A DNA stretch of 64,000 nt, taken from Symsagittifera roscoffensis (lineage: Eukaryota; Xenacoelomorpha; Acoela; Convolutidae). The notes beneath the pieces were generated by a model. The model had not been told where the DNA came from. It did no database searches and worked only from the letters and a program-made list of their open reading frames with translations. The DNA lies in assembly GCF_963678635.1 (NCBI RefSeq), contig NC_087070.1:28930048-28994047 (forward strand), in the 5' to 3' direction. Shown piece by piece: positions 33,034 to 43,380 of the stretch (positions are counted from its first letter, which is position 1; each line of letters begins with the position of its first letter). Both the position numbers and the translations under genes were made by a program.

Positions 33034-35300
33034 TCAGCAAGTGACTATTCTATTAGGCGATGGTGTCGAATGGTACACCACTGAATCATTGTCCTCTTCC
33101 TCCGTTTCCGAGCCACTGTCATCGTCAAAATCATCATCATCATCATCATCCTCATCGTCATCAATAAGGTCCAGGTCTTCATCATCTAGTTCCGCGCGAG
33201 TGGCTTGACCGAGAGAACTCTGCATTGCGAGCCATCTGGGATCAATGTTACCTCCATGCAATTCTGCGTCTTCGTAAATACTCAATTGGGACCCCTTTTC
33301 CTCGTCAATGAACGGAATACTTGGATTTGAGTTATTAGACCCATTAGAGCAATCACTGCCATACGACGTGCGTGCACCGTATCCATGGTCGAAGCTATTA
33401 CTTTGGCGTAACGTGACACCATGCTTCCCGTAGACGTCCGGGTTGCGAGACGTAGCACTTCGACGCAAGATGCTTCGAATCGGTTTCTTAGCCAGCGAGT
33501 TTGAAATAACAGTTCTTACTTTCGCTTCACGCTCCTTCTCTTTCTCCATTTGTTTAGCATTGCTCGCGTATGTTAAGCAATCATCGTACAAACTCTCCAC
33601 CGAATGAGCGCTAACGATTTCATTGAAGTGAATCTTATTACGTTTCTTTGGGAGACCTGAGCTAGAGCTAAGACTAGAGTTACTGGCTGATGTTAGCGAC
33701 GTATTAGCCGAGCCACTACTGGAATCTTTATCTCCAGTTTTGGTAATTTGACTGGTTTCTATCGTTGCATTTTCCGGTGTTTTATCATTACTAGACCAGT
33801 CTTCAATGTTTCTAGAATCTGAAACTAGTTCTGTTTCATCAGTTAAATGGCGCTCAACAAACTCCTCTGCACTCAAATTTGTGATTAAATTAGTCCGATT
33901 TTCAGTTTGATCACGTGTTGGTTCACTCCCATTATTCACTTTCCCATCTTTCTCCGATAATCGCTTCTTTTCTTCTGCAGCAGCTATTTCGTCTAGTGGA
34001 ACCGTAGGTCGCATGGCTAGCGGAATTCCATTGTAGTATTCGGTTCCTGGGATTCTAGCTTCGGCATTGAAATAATTACTAAGCTGAGTATTATTAGTTC
34101 TGGTCTCCGAATCGGTAGAGTTGTTAGAACTGACCGAATTGGGAGCGTAGATGGAACTTGATATGCTTTCTGTATTATAATTACTTTCTATGGAATCGAA
34201 GCTTTGGTTATTTTTGGGGATGTTTGCAACAGGCGTCTGGTATCTACTATCAACATTCATGTAACTGGGCTGAGATCTTCCATCAGGAGTACTACCAGGT
34301 AGATTAATAACCCGCTCCAGACCACTACTTGCTACAGGCGCTATGTACTCCAAATTATTTGCCGACCTTAAAGGTTCGTTACACTGTGAGCTAGCGCAAG
34401 TAGCATCCTCAACACCATTCGGAAAAAGCTGCGCATCAGACTGCTTCTCACTTTTGGGCTTCTTTCGGAAAAACGACAGCCGCTCTGAGGCAGAACGAGT
34501 TCGTGATGTCACTTTATCTGCAGACGGGTTCAAATTAGCAAACTTAGCTTTGCCTTGAGATACGCTTCCGCTAGTGAGTGTCCCATTTGGATCTTTTTCC
34601 GAATTAGATGAGCCTCCTCGTGGTTTCCACAGTATGTCAGTCCATGTTAGCTTTTTAGACTTTTTCGTCTTTGCGGGTGGACTTAGAAAGCTGGACACTG
34701 GAAACTGCGGCGATGATTCCAGTGCGTTCTGTTTGTTTTTCTTCGGTTTCTGAAGCGAAGAAGCACTGGGGTTTACAAACATTCTATTTGAATGAAGATG
34801 AGGATACTGCATTTGGGAAGTATGAGCCGTCCTCACAAAATGGTCCTGTTTTGGAAATGATGTCTGAATTTGAGCTCCTTGGGCTGCCAAACCAAATGGT
34901 AAGTCGGGATAATTAACTGGCCTCATACCGCTGTAACCAGACGGGTCGCTAATCTGACTCATCAGAAGACGGGGGTGCTGCCGCATTGACATTATAGGGT
35001 CCGAAGAAGAAGCCCCCTCAATACTCGATGTCGGCAAAACATCCACATTCTGCAAGCTAGTTTGGACATTGTAATTTTGGCTCTGCTCCGCGGAACAACA
35101 GCTAGCTGGAGGCAAGATAGAGGAGGATGTATGAGCATTCGAGTTCAGCTGCCCAGGCCCCACAACAGTGGTTGGGTCATCAAGCGGCAAAATTTCATTT
35201 TGAAACTCATCGTCGTCAATGAGCGTTGAGTTGTTGCTGATTGTGTCCTCTTGTTTGGTACCGTCATTTTCATCTTTTGACAGTGCTAAATTCACGTTTT
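33034..35300 (-). CDS. Last coding exon of an unrecognised Ser-rich, acidic-tailed protein
   Basis: Open for 753 residues to a TGA at 33034. The minus-strand acceptor GTTAAGGCGCAG precedes it at 35301; the exon starts with two bases (AA) that complete a Glu codon from the exon at 36371, followed by NVNLALSKDE. The protein is low in hydrophobics and rich in Ser, Asn and Gln, so largely disordered. Landmarks: KKSKKLTWTDILWKPRGG and a basic RLSFFRKKPKSEK segment in the first half; a more ordered block near the end (NKIHFNEIVSAHSVESLYDD, a KEKEREAKVR helix, KKPIRSILRRSATSR, GKHGVTLRQSNSFD); then YEDAELHGGNIDPRWL and a very acidic tail with a run of seven Asp encoded by an ATC/TCA microsatellite (about 33124-33160). 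No domain recognised. It has no transmembrane segment. The RRSAT and RQSNS sites look like basophilic kinase sites. Confidence 0.85.
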
Positions 35301-36370
35301 CTGCGCCTTAACAAAAAACAGTTTGGTTATGGTGCTATACCTAGCGAAAATTGTCCTAAATATCAAACAGCTTCCGGCAGTATCAACTGATGAAAACATG
35401 AACAAATTGTGGTTACAGCGCATGATTAAATACCGTTCTATTTTTCGAAACTACATGTAGAAGGTTGACTCATTTAAATTAAGTAATACAGTTACATCAA
35501 TTTTTTTGGCCGAGAAAGAGGCAACCAACTAGTTTCACACCGAGAAACACTCCTTTTAGAGAAAAATATTCTCCGTTACATTTGACGCCTACAACACACA
35601 CTCTAGTTCTCCGCGGGACCTATTCAACAATGTGTTCTCGCAGTTTCAGAGACAGTTGCAACTCACTTTACTCATCTTATATACAGAGCGCATAAGAAAA
35701 AATGGTATTTATTCATATGCTACCATTAGGTTTTCACCAAGTCCTAAATAAAGCAAAGACCCAGAGATTGGTCGGGGGCGAAAAGTACAACACGTCCAAC
35801 GGAAGTTTGTAGACGTGGGAATTATGATCCAAAGCTAATCATGACATCGTTTTTTCTCTCTCATACTTTCAACTATTTTGAGATATCCATTTTTGGCTTA
35901 TGGACCCTAAAATTTTTCTTAAGGCGCCTTTGGCGCCAATACATGCTAATTTTTAGGGGAGAACGCGCGCCGAAAGGTAAACATTTTCGGCCTGTTTATT
36001 TTGCCTGCGGTGCAGAAATTTTGGCCAAAACAGGGACTTTTTAGTGCTTTGGGAGAACTCGGAAAATCAATTTGGTCGACCTAAAGCCAAATTTCAAACA
36101 TTTTTTGAAAATCCGCACCCTCCCCTCGAGAAAAACCTAGATCCGCCCCTGGTTGGAACAAAAAAAGAAAGAATTAACCAACCAACAGAGCCTCGCAAAA
36201 AAATCTTAATTTGAGTTTGAGGGGATAAAACTTGGAAGCTGCAACATACCGTTCGATGACAAGGATTTCTAGTTCCACAGGGGAACCTAGAGTTACTACT
36301 CTATGCTTACTACTAGTAGCTGCATATGATCCTTATTGTAGTTTCAACAATAAATTCAGTGCTAGAATAC
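35301..36370. other. Intron between the last two coding exons
   Basis: Bounded by donor GGTATTCTAG (minus, at 36370) and acceptor GCGCAG at 35301, phase 1. The stretch 35870-36151 is a right-hand part of a CAGGGGCGGAT MITE (GGCGCCAATACATGC, ending CTAGATCCGCCCCTG). Confidence 0.7.
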
Positions 36371-36577
36371 CCTTTGGGGTGGTGGTATCGGATGTGATGG
36401 TTGCCGTGATGGATGCCTGGCTCTGAATGGAGGATGACTCATCCTCAGCCGTGGTGACGTCACTGTTGAAAATTGAGCTCCGTTCGCCCACTCCCGCTCC
36501 AATTTCCTTCCCCTTGGCTATGTCTCCGTTTGTTGTCGAATTATCACCCGTGTTCATGTAGAAAGCATCAGGCCAGC
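36371..36577 (-). CDS. Internal coding exon of the minus-strand gene
   Basis: A 207-bp exon, preceded by acceptor GTTACTAG and followed by donor GTATTC. It encodes GWPDAFYMNTGDNSTTNG, KGKEIGAGVGERSS, TTAEDESSSIQSQ and ending DTTTPK, then one base. Entry is in phase 1 (takes two bases to complete Gly) and exit is in phase 1, which fits the start of the last exon exactly. Ser/Thr-rich and disordered. Confidence 0.7.
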
Positions 36578-37332
36578 CTAGTAACACCAGGTTTTGAATT
36601 ACATGACCAACACATGTTTTGACCAAAAAAATCAAATATCTTTGCATGCTTTTGATTTCAAAAACAGTCTGGAAGAGATAAAGAGCATGAACTTCTTAAG
36701 AAATAGTTCATCACAATCAAAGTTCAATTTTTGAGTCATGGAATAAAAATCTATATCCGATATCTTTTATTTTGTTTGAATTTATTTATGAAAGATAAGG
36801 TCAGATCATAATAAAATTCTTTGGAAAACTATCACTACTGTGCGACTAAAACCGATTGAAGATTAGCTAAAAATCAGACAACTTATTTTAGAACAAAAGC
36901 GAAGTCGAGCTTCACAATACTTGAGATAGCCAGATCAAAGAAGTTGATTGAGAACGAGAAAATTTGAAAAACCGAAACTTAAAAACATCCTGGTTATTTT
37001 GAGCTGTTATTTATGTCTGAGAACTTGTTGGCTCATACTGATATTTTGAAGAAATTTCTAGCTGCTCAAAAAAAAGTAACCATGGCTGAGCAAGTAGGAA
37101 AGAATAATCCGACAATATTATTTATTTGCCACTGACAGATTTTTTAACTCGATGCGACACTACACAAACAGTATGGCAAATTGTCTTGAGAAAAACTTGT
37201 TTTCGGAAAAATATGGCAATTAAAACCATTGAAAGTTAAATTAGTACAAAACTAATGATAAATAATGATAATAAGACTGCTCGTATTACATGGCAAAGCC
37301 CTGAATGTTCCGACTGTCCCTTAATTCATATC

Positions 37333-37469
37333 GGATCTTGTTAACTATCCCCCCCACCCTATTAAGGTACAAAACTCGTATACGCTTAACTGTTCAATTC
37401 TTTGTTTACAGGGGGAGGGGAGACTCGTTACAAGGTACCATAGGGGGGTGGGAATAGTTAACAAGATCC
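37333..37469. mobile_element. 137-bp MITE with terminal inverted repeats and 8-bp target duplication
   Basis: Terminal repeats of about 35 bp: GGATCTTGTTAACTAT at the left and its complement ATAGTTAACAAGATCC at the right, continuing imperfectly into C- and G-rich runs and a GGTAC. It is flanked on both sides by TTCATATC (37325-37332 and 37470-37477), a perfect 8-bp duplication. An 8-bp duplication is usual for hAT, P or Merlin transposons, and the GG terminus leans toward Merlin, tentatively. Confidence 0.85.
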
Positions 37470-38029
37470 TTCATATCGAATAGTTTTTGGGAAAAGAAAA
37501 TATTGAAAACCTGTAAATTTTGGACAATATCAAAGTGTAAAATTTTGAGTCGAACGAAATTAATACGACTAATTAGCTAGCCTCATATCAATTGGCAACA
37601 ATTTTGTTGTGCGGGATAATTCACCACGCATAAATCATTCGCGTTACACTCTCAGCAATATGAATAAATTCTTCTAAGTGCGCATAATTTAGGCCAGAAC
37701 ATGGCCAATTTGGCAATTTTCAAACCCCCCGAACTTAACAAAAAGTAATCGGAGGTAAAACATCTTTTTACGTTTGAACTGAGGAAGGCAATATCTCCAA
37801 TGGGATAAAATTTTTTTGTCGAAAACTAATATTTCGATTGGCGAAAACTGACTGAATAAAAAAACCGCATCGAGCATAAATATTCCGTTTTCTTCGAAAT
37901 TCGGAACAATAATGGTTATAAAGCCGATAAAAGTAAGAACATAAGAACAAAACGAGCAGTTAGAATAAATTTAATGAAAAAAAAAGGAAATAAGAAATCT
38001 GACTTTCGAAAACATAACCAACGACAGTA

Positions 38030-38460
38030 GGAAATGAGTCAATGAACGCTAACAGAAAAATAAACTATTTTGTGAAAAAATTTCGAAGAAAGTAAAAGAA
38101 AAAGTGGATGCCATTAAAATTCTTTGAATTTCTTGAACAAAAACCATTAGCTCTTTTTTGATTTAATTAACTTAATTTGAGAAAACTGGATCAATAGGTA
38201 AAATTCTTATTCCGCTGGGAAATCAGAAAATTAAATTCCACTTTCAAAACTAGAAGTCGATCACGTTTTTGTGAACTTTACACTTTTGCTGTTCGATAGT
38301 AGGGTTTGCCTTTCGTTAAAAAAAGAATTGAACAGAACTTTGTAATAATTCATAAAAAGTAAATTTGAGCCCGAAAAAATTTTAAGACTTCCCATAAAAA
38401 AAACTTTAAAAAATCACCAAGACATGTATAAGTTCATCAGCTTTTCAGGGGTAAACCAAA
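38030..38460. repeat. Dispersed repeat family, member 2
   Basis: Contains GAGAAAACTGGATCAATAGG, TTCCGCTGGGAAATCAG and CACTTTCAAAACTAGAAG, matching the member at 30398 and those at 50.2-53.1 kb. Noncoding. Confidence 0.55.
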
Positions 38461-38840
38461 AAATTGAAATTATAGCAAATCGGATCTGGTAAACTTACAA
38501 GCAACATAAAACAAATTTCGAATAGAATGGGTATTTAAAATGTTGACGTGCTCATAATATGTCTATCGGTTGACGACAGAACAGATTTGCAAACTGATAC
38601 AGTGATTCTGTTAGACAAGTTGGAAAAATCTAACATGAACAAATGTCAAGCGTAAATAAAATTTTTGTAATCGAAACAGGACAATCAGATCTTGAAAATA
38701 ATTTCACAATCGATCTCCTATGACCGATTTTGTAGAAGCAATGACACCTAGTTGAAAAAACTCACAGTTGGCCATAGCTCATTCGTACTCTTCTTATACG
38801 ACGTGATTCGTATTCACCATTTACAAGATATGATTATATC

Positions 38841-39175
38841 CAGAGGCGGATCAAGGATTTTCTCGAGAGGGTTGTATTTTAAAAACAAATTTTTTTCTTT
38901 TACGTCGACAAAATAGATTTTCCGAGCGATCCTAGAACAGTAAAAAGACAGTTTTTGGTCACTTTTTGGAAAAAATTTTCCGAAAAATTGCAATTTTTCG
39001 GCTCACGTCCCCCTTTAAAATTAGTATTTATTGGCGCCAAAGAAAAATTTTAGGGTTGGTTGGCTGAAAAAGAAGGTCATTGAGTAATACCAAAGGGGGC
39101 CCTTTGATTGGTGAGGGGGTCGGAATCCCTGAGGGCGGGTCGTCCACATACCCCCTCCCCCCAAATCCGCCCCTG
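38841..39175. mobile_element. hAT-type MITE with CAGGGGCGGAT ends
   Basis: Left end CAGAGGCGGATCAAGG and right end, read inward, CAGGGGCGGATTTGGG. The interior has the family text GGCGCCAAAGAAAAATTTTAG and GGGGGCCCTTTGATTGG. Flanks (ATTATATC and ATTTCGTC) share five of eight bases, so a target duplication is possible but not clear. The small ORFs here (GADLGGGG) are a by-product. Confidence 0.65.
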
Positions 39176-39459
39176 ATTTCGTCCCTTTGACACTTGTACC
39201 AGAGACAACAGCCAAGTGCTTAGAAGCAGTTTTCCCTTATGCTCGAAATAAATACTCGTTCTTAACACACGAAATTTATTGCACTTTATCACCTAATTTG
39301 TTGACTTCAAAAAAACACTGGGAAGCTAAATCTTCGTTTTATGATACTACTCCCCGCTAGTGTTAAAAACTGAATCTTATGTTACCACCAATGTGTTACC
39401 TCTCTAGAAAATTGGTAATAACTATATCGAGCAGCTGACAACAGTAGCCGGAGTCTTAC

Positions 39460-39640
39460 CATCATCAGCTTGAGTAATATTGCAGCTTTCAAACAACGGC
39501 GGCGTCTCTACATCGCAATCGCGTCCAATGAATAGAGCCGTGGTGGCACTTAGAGTAGACGACAGACTGCTCTGAGCAGAGTCTAAAGCACTCAGAGCCC
39601 AACACTCCGCTTGTGATAACATACTCTCAATTCGCTCCAT
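39460..39640 (-). CDS. Alternative first coding exon of the minus-strand gene
   Basis: Starts ATG at 39640 (a TAG lies two codons upstream in frame) and encodes MERIESMLSQAECWALSALD, SAQSSLSSTLSATTALFIG and ITQADD, then one base before donor GTAAGACTCC. The exit phase (1) fits the exon at 36371, forming Gly. The exon at 41199 also ends in phase 1 and also fits 36371, while joining 41199 to this exon would need an acceptor I cannot find. That pattern suggests an alternative promoter and N-terminus. The N-terminal helix with short hydrophobic residues is unlike the upstream exons. Confidence 0.5.
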
Positions 39641-41198
39641 CCACTAACGGTGAACACTATTTTCAATTATTTTGATACGTGATTCACTCGATAAACCGAC
39701 GAGAAAGCGCGTCAGTTCCTTTCTTATCAAATACTCTACTGATAAAAATGGAACTCTTGTTCGTAATGAGAGACAGTCGGAGAAGCTTTTTTGGTTAAAT
39801 TTATCAGTTCGAAATATGAGGCAGATAGATCTTTTCAAATTGCATTTTTGAAATAAATGTCTGCTCTAATTAAAACTTTTTGATGGATAATAGAGATATC
39901 AATCCACCGTAGTGATAATTCGCGCCAATAAAATTAAATTATTCCGTTAATCCACAGTGCCAAATAGACCCCAAAACATCATACAGCAAGTCATTTTTCA
40001 AACGCTTCGAATATAAAGAGGATAAACTTGTGAAGGATTACTCCAGAATATATTAAACACGGTCAGATTTTACAAGCATAAAAACAATGGACATCGACGC
40101 AACGGAAGCTAACACAGTTTGACATGGGAAGCGACATTACTTTCCGAATAGGGTGCAAAAAGACCAGAGAATGAAACCCATATTCCGTGTTGTGAAATAA
40201 GACATGTAACCGATGGTGAAAAGGGAAATAAGAAGGGTATGTTTGGGTATTAGTTTTTTAGGACAATTGATTTTGGATTAAAGTTAAATTGCACTGCCAA
40301 TTTCATTTTCGACCCCATAGCTGATAAAATAACAATATGGTACTCTGATTAATTTTTCAAGAAATGTGTTCAAGTTGATGGATTGAAATGATTCATTACT
40401 GACAGCACCCCACTTTTGTGTGGTGACTTAAAATTAAAAATTGCAAAATAGTATGTTCTAGTTGATGAGAGCAACTGTATAGGACAACTCTTTGGAGGTA
40501 TTTTTAGTAGTAATTCAAAGTAAACTTATTAACGTCAGATAATGGTGGCTGCTATTGTAACGGTTAGATACACTAACACTACACCCGCTGCCGAGCTGTG
40601 AAGCATAAAACAAAGAGTTATTTGCGTGTTTTAACGCAGGATCGTTTTTCCAGTGGTGATTCCGCAGCGGTGTTCACTTCCCATTTAGTTATTGCCTCTA
40701 TCCTCTGCCCAGTTCATTCCAGGTAACATCAGCATAAATAGCCCAGCAGGAGGCATCAGCACAAACAGCTAGCTGGCCCGATATGACGCGCAGTTAGTTG
40801 GTTGGTTGGTTTAGAAACAGGAAGGAAAAGCGGCGAGCGGGCAATGTCAAGCGACGGACAATTATGCATCTAATCTGATGGACAATGAGTGGCCAAGCGA
40901 AGCACTTGGATAATTCATTAAATTGATTACTCTCCCAACTAGACTACCTATGTCCCAATTAAATCCTTCTACGCAGATGCAAAGCCATTAAGACTACTCA
41001 GTTAGAGGTGAACTGGAAAGGAGACTTTTGGTCATTACAATACGATCGCACTTAAAACTATACTGATGATAAGAGCGGCTCGCTTTGGCAACTTTCGAAT
41101 GCAATCAGTTTCATCAAAAATACCAACGCCGAAAACTTGCCAGAGGCGACAGACCAAATGATTTTCATTGTGGAAAATATCAATATTTAAGAACTTAC

Positions 41199-41262
41199 CA
41201 TTAGCTTTTGCTTGGTTGCCTCTTTGGTTATCTTCCACTTTCAGTGCGCCGTCATTTGAGAC
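41199..41262 (-). CDS. Short internal coding exon of the minus-strand gene
   Basis: 64 bp between acceptor TTTTTTGTTCAG and donor GTAAGTTCTT. Encodes VSNDGALKVEDNQRGNQAKA, then N and one base. Phase 0 in, phase 1 out. The preceding exon (43166-43380) ends in phase 0. Confidence 0.65.
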
Positions 41263-41350
41263 CTGAACAAAAAAGAACATAGCCTACATATTCCTGGAAA
41301 GTGTTCATGAATTCAAGAACTGCCAAAGCTTTCCCAATTCGAGAAGAAGC

Positions 41351-41423
41351 TACAGGCACTTAGCACAGTGGTAAGGCGTTCACTTCAAGATCGTCAGATT
41401 GTGTAATTGATCCTCTACCATGG
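41351..41423 (+). repeat. tRNA-like SINE head
   Basis: A-box-like TTAGCACAGTGGTAAGGCG is followed about 40 bp later by a B-box-like GTAATTGATCC. The anticodon arm does not pair well. It lies in an intron, opposite in strand to the gene. Confidence 0.4.
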
Positions 41424-41885
41424 CAATGATATTCTCAAATCTAAATCTAGTTTCAAGTCTACCACAGCATGAGCAAAAGTTGTATAGCTTTTAACAAATT
41501 TATCGGACACCGTCTTAAAATTCTGGAATAATTGACCTTAAGACAAGGAAATAGTTAAAATTCTAGTTAATGCTAAATTGAAGTCGATTAACCTAAAAAA
41601 ACTCATTCCGACGTCGGATTTTAGTTTTTTTTTCCACACGTGAAAACGGTTTACAACAAAGTCTATAATCGAAAATGCTGTACTGTTTGAGCGATTAAAT
41701 TGCTCAATGTCACCGATATTGCCAACAATTTGGCATTAACTATACATACCATTTTTCAAATCTTCATTTGACTATCAAAAGAGCAAACCAAAACGAATGC
41801 CCTTTTTCAGAGGTCAGTTTTTTTAAAATACAACTTCAAGACCTTACCAATTTTCATTCAGCAGCAATCTGACATGCATTATAAT

Positions 41886-42092
41886 TAGTAGCAAAAAGTT
41901 CGGACAGACAAAATTAATTAAAAAGAGCAATTGACCTATTTTGGAAATATTTTGCATGCAAAATCTAATTTTTCAGTCCGATTTTGTGTCTCAAGGTTGT
42001 ATGAAAAAAAAATTGCATGCCAAAATCTGTCAAAATGGTACGATTGCTCTTTTTAATTAATTCTGTCTGTCCGAACTTTTTGCAACTCCCTA
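41886..42092. mobile_element. Tc1/mariner-type MITE, about 205 bp
   Basis: Inverted ends of about 45 bp: left GCAAAAAGTTCGGACAGACA, AATTAATTAAAAAGAGCAAT; right ATTGCTCTTTTTAATTAATT, TGTCTGTCCGAACTTTTTGC then AACTCCC. The right end abuts TA and the left has a degenerate TAG, as expected for a TA target. The interior has a second inner pair around TTTGCATGCAAAATC and TTGCATGCCAAAATC. Confidence 0.75.
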
Positions 42093-42639
42093 TACAACAC
42101 ATAAAACGCAAACAAGAAGGCAAAAACGAAACGTCAAAGAAGTATTTCTAAAAAAATTCAGCTTTAAGGTCAGAATTATAGCTAATGCAAAATTTTTGGC
42201 TACATCCTTTTCGGTCAACGAATCTGAACGAAGTTAATTAACCTAAGACTGCTCATTTCGAAGTCAGATTTTAGCTTTTCACTAATTTCTACTCGTAAAA
42301 ACTATTTTTAAAAAACTAATTAACCTAATTACCGATACCTTCAACAATTTGGCATATTCTATATTTCAAAAATTCAATACGTTGCTCAATAAATTTGCTA
42401 AAAGCTATAGCACGTGAAAGTTCTAGACGCAAAAAACGCCCTTGAGTCGCAAAAAAGAGCTTCACTCAATCAATTAACTCAGTCTGGAATATGGGAAATA
42501 AGAGAAACTGACTATACATAGACGGGCTGGATAGCTTTTCATAGATCCTCCGGGAATAGCAGAAACCACAATTAACGATTATACGAAGCGGTCCAAAACT
42601 TTGGCTTACAAGATTAATTATCGTATTCAATCAGTAGCA

Positions 42640-42870
42640 ACTGTTCCCTCTGTTTGGTATAATTTTCAGATATTTATAATTGGTGGACCAACCCTTAAGT
42701 TTAAAGTGCCTTCGGCGCCAAAATACAATATTTTGAGCGGTATCCGCGCGCTGAAAATTGCAATTTTTCGGTCAAAACCTTCAAGCCCCATGAAAATTTT
42801 CAACACCCCTTTCAACCCAACTTTCCCTATCCAAAAATTCCTATGCACGCCACTGTTTACGTTAACGCAC
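42640..42870. mobile_element. Degenerate CAGGGGCGGAT MITE-family fragment
   Basis: Contains the family's GTGCCTTCGGCGCCAAAATAC and CGCGCGCTGAAAATTGCAAT text but no intact terminus. Confidence 0.4.
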
Positions 42871-43165
42871 AAAATTTCTTCTTGATAGGTTCAACCTCCA
42901 AAAATTTAACACGAACTCAATGAAAGAACTTTCAACTTTAACTCGGATGGTGAGCCGCCTTCGAGATACTGAGGCTGCGGCACCCTCAGTCATCACCATA
43001 TTCTGATACGTTATAAACAAATTCTGCATCATTAAACTCGTTAGCAAAACTCCAAAGAGTCCAGTTAACAAAAACCAAACATCCTCGCTGTATACTATAC
43101 AACACTGCCCTTCACTATAGTAAAAGCAGGAGTTCGCAGCTGCTTGCAAACTTCAAAACACTGAC

Positions 43166-43380
43166 CAGGGCTTGTTTGAGTGAGTGTGGATCCAGGTTCG
43201 CGTATCCATAGTCATACAGACTGAAGTGGTTCACTCGGGGCAGAGACATGAATCGGGAGTCGTCGAAGCACTGGAAGCTAGCTCTCCTCCCTCTCCTGCT
43301 CTGCTGATCTATTGGGTCTTTCATTCCTTCTGTATCTCCGCCACCGTCTAGCTTTTGGGCCAATTGAGCCGCTATCAGGT
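43166..43380 (-). CDS. Internal coding exon of the minus-strand gene
   Basis: 215 bp. It starts with two bases completing an Asp codon, then LIAAQLAQKLDGGGDTEG, QQSRRGRRASFQCFDDSRF, SLPRVNHFSLYDYGYANL and DPHSLKQAL. Acceptor TTTAAATAG; donor GTCAGT (C at +3 is unusual). The phase agrees with both neighbours: the upstream exon gives G and the downstream exon begins in phase 0. RRGRRASF is a strong basophilic kinase site. The FDDSRF...LYDYGYANLDPHS block looks like the most ordered part of the protein, but I do not recognise it. Confidence 0.65.

Noticed and set aside
32963-33208. Plus-strand ORF with a poly-Ser tail
   Set aside because: Reverse reading of the Asp-coding microsatellite in the host gene's last exon.
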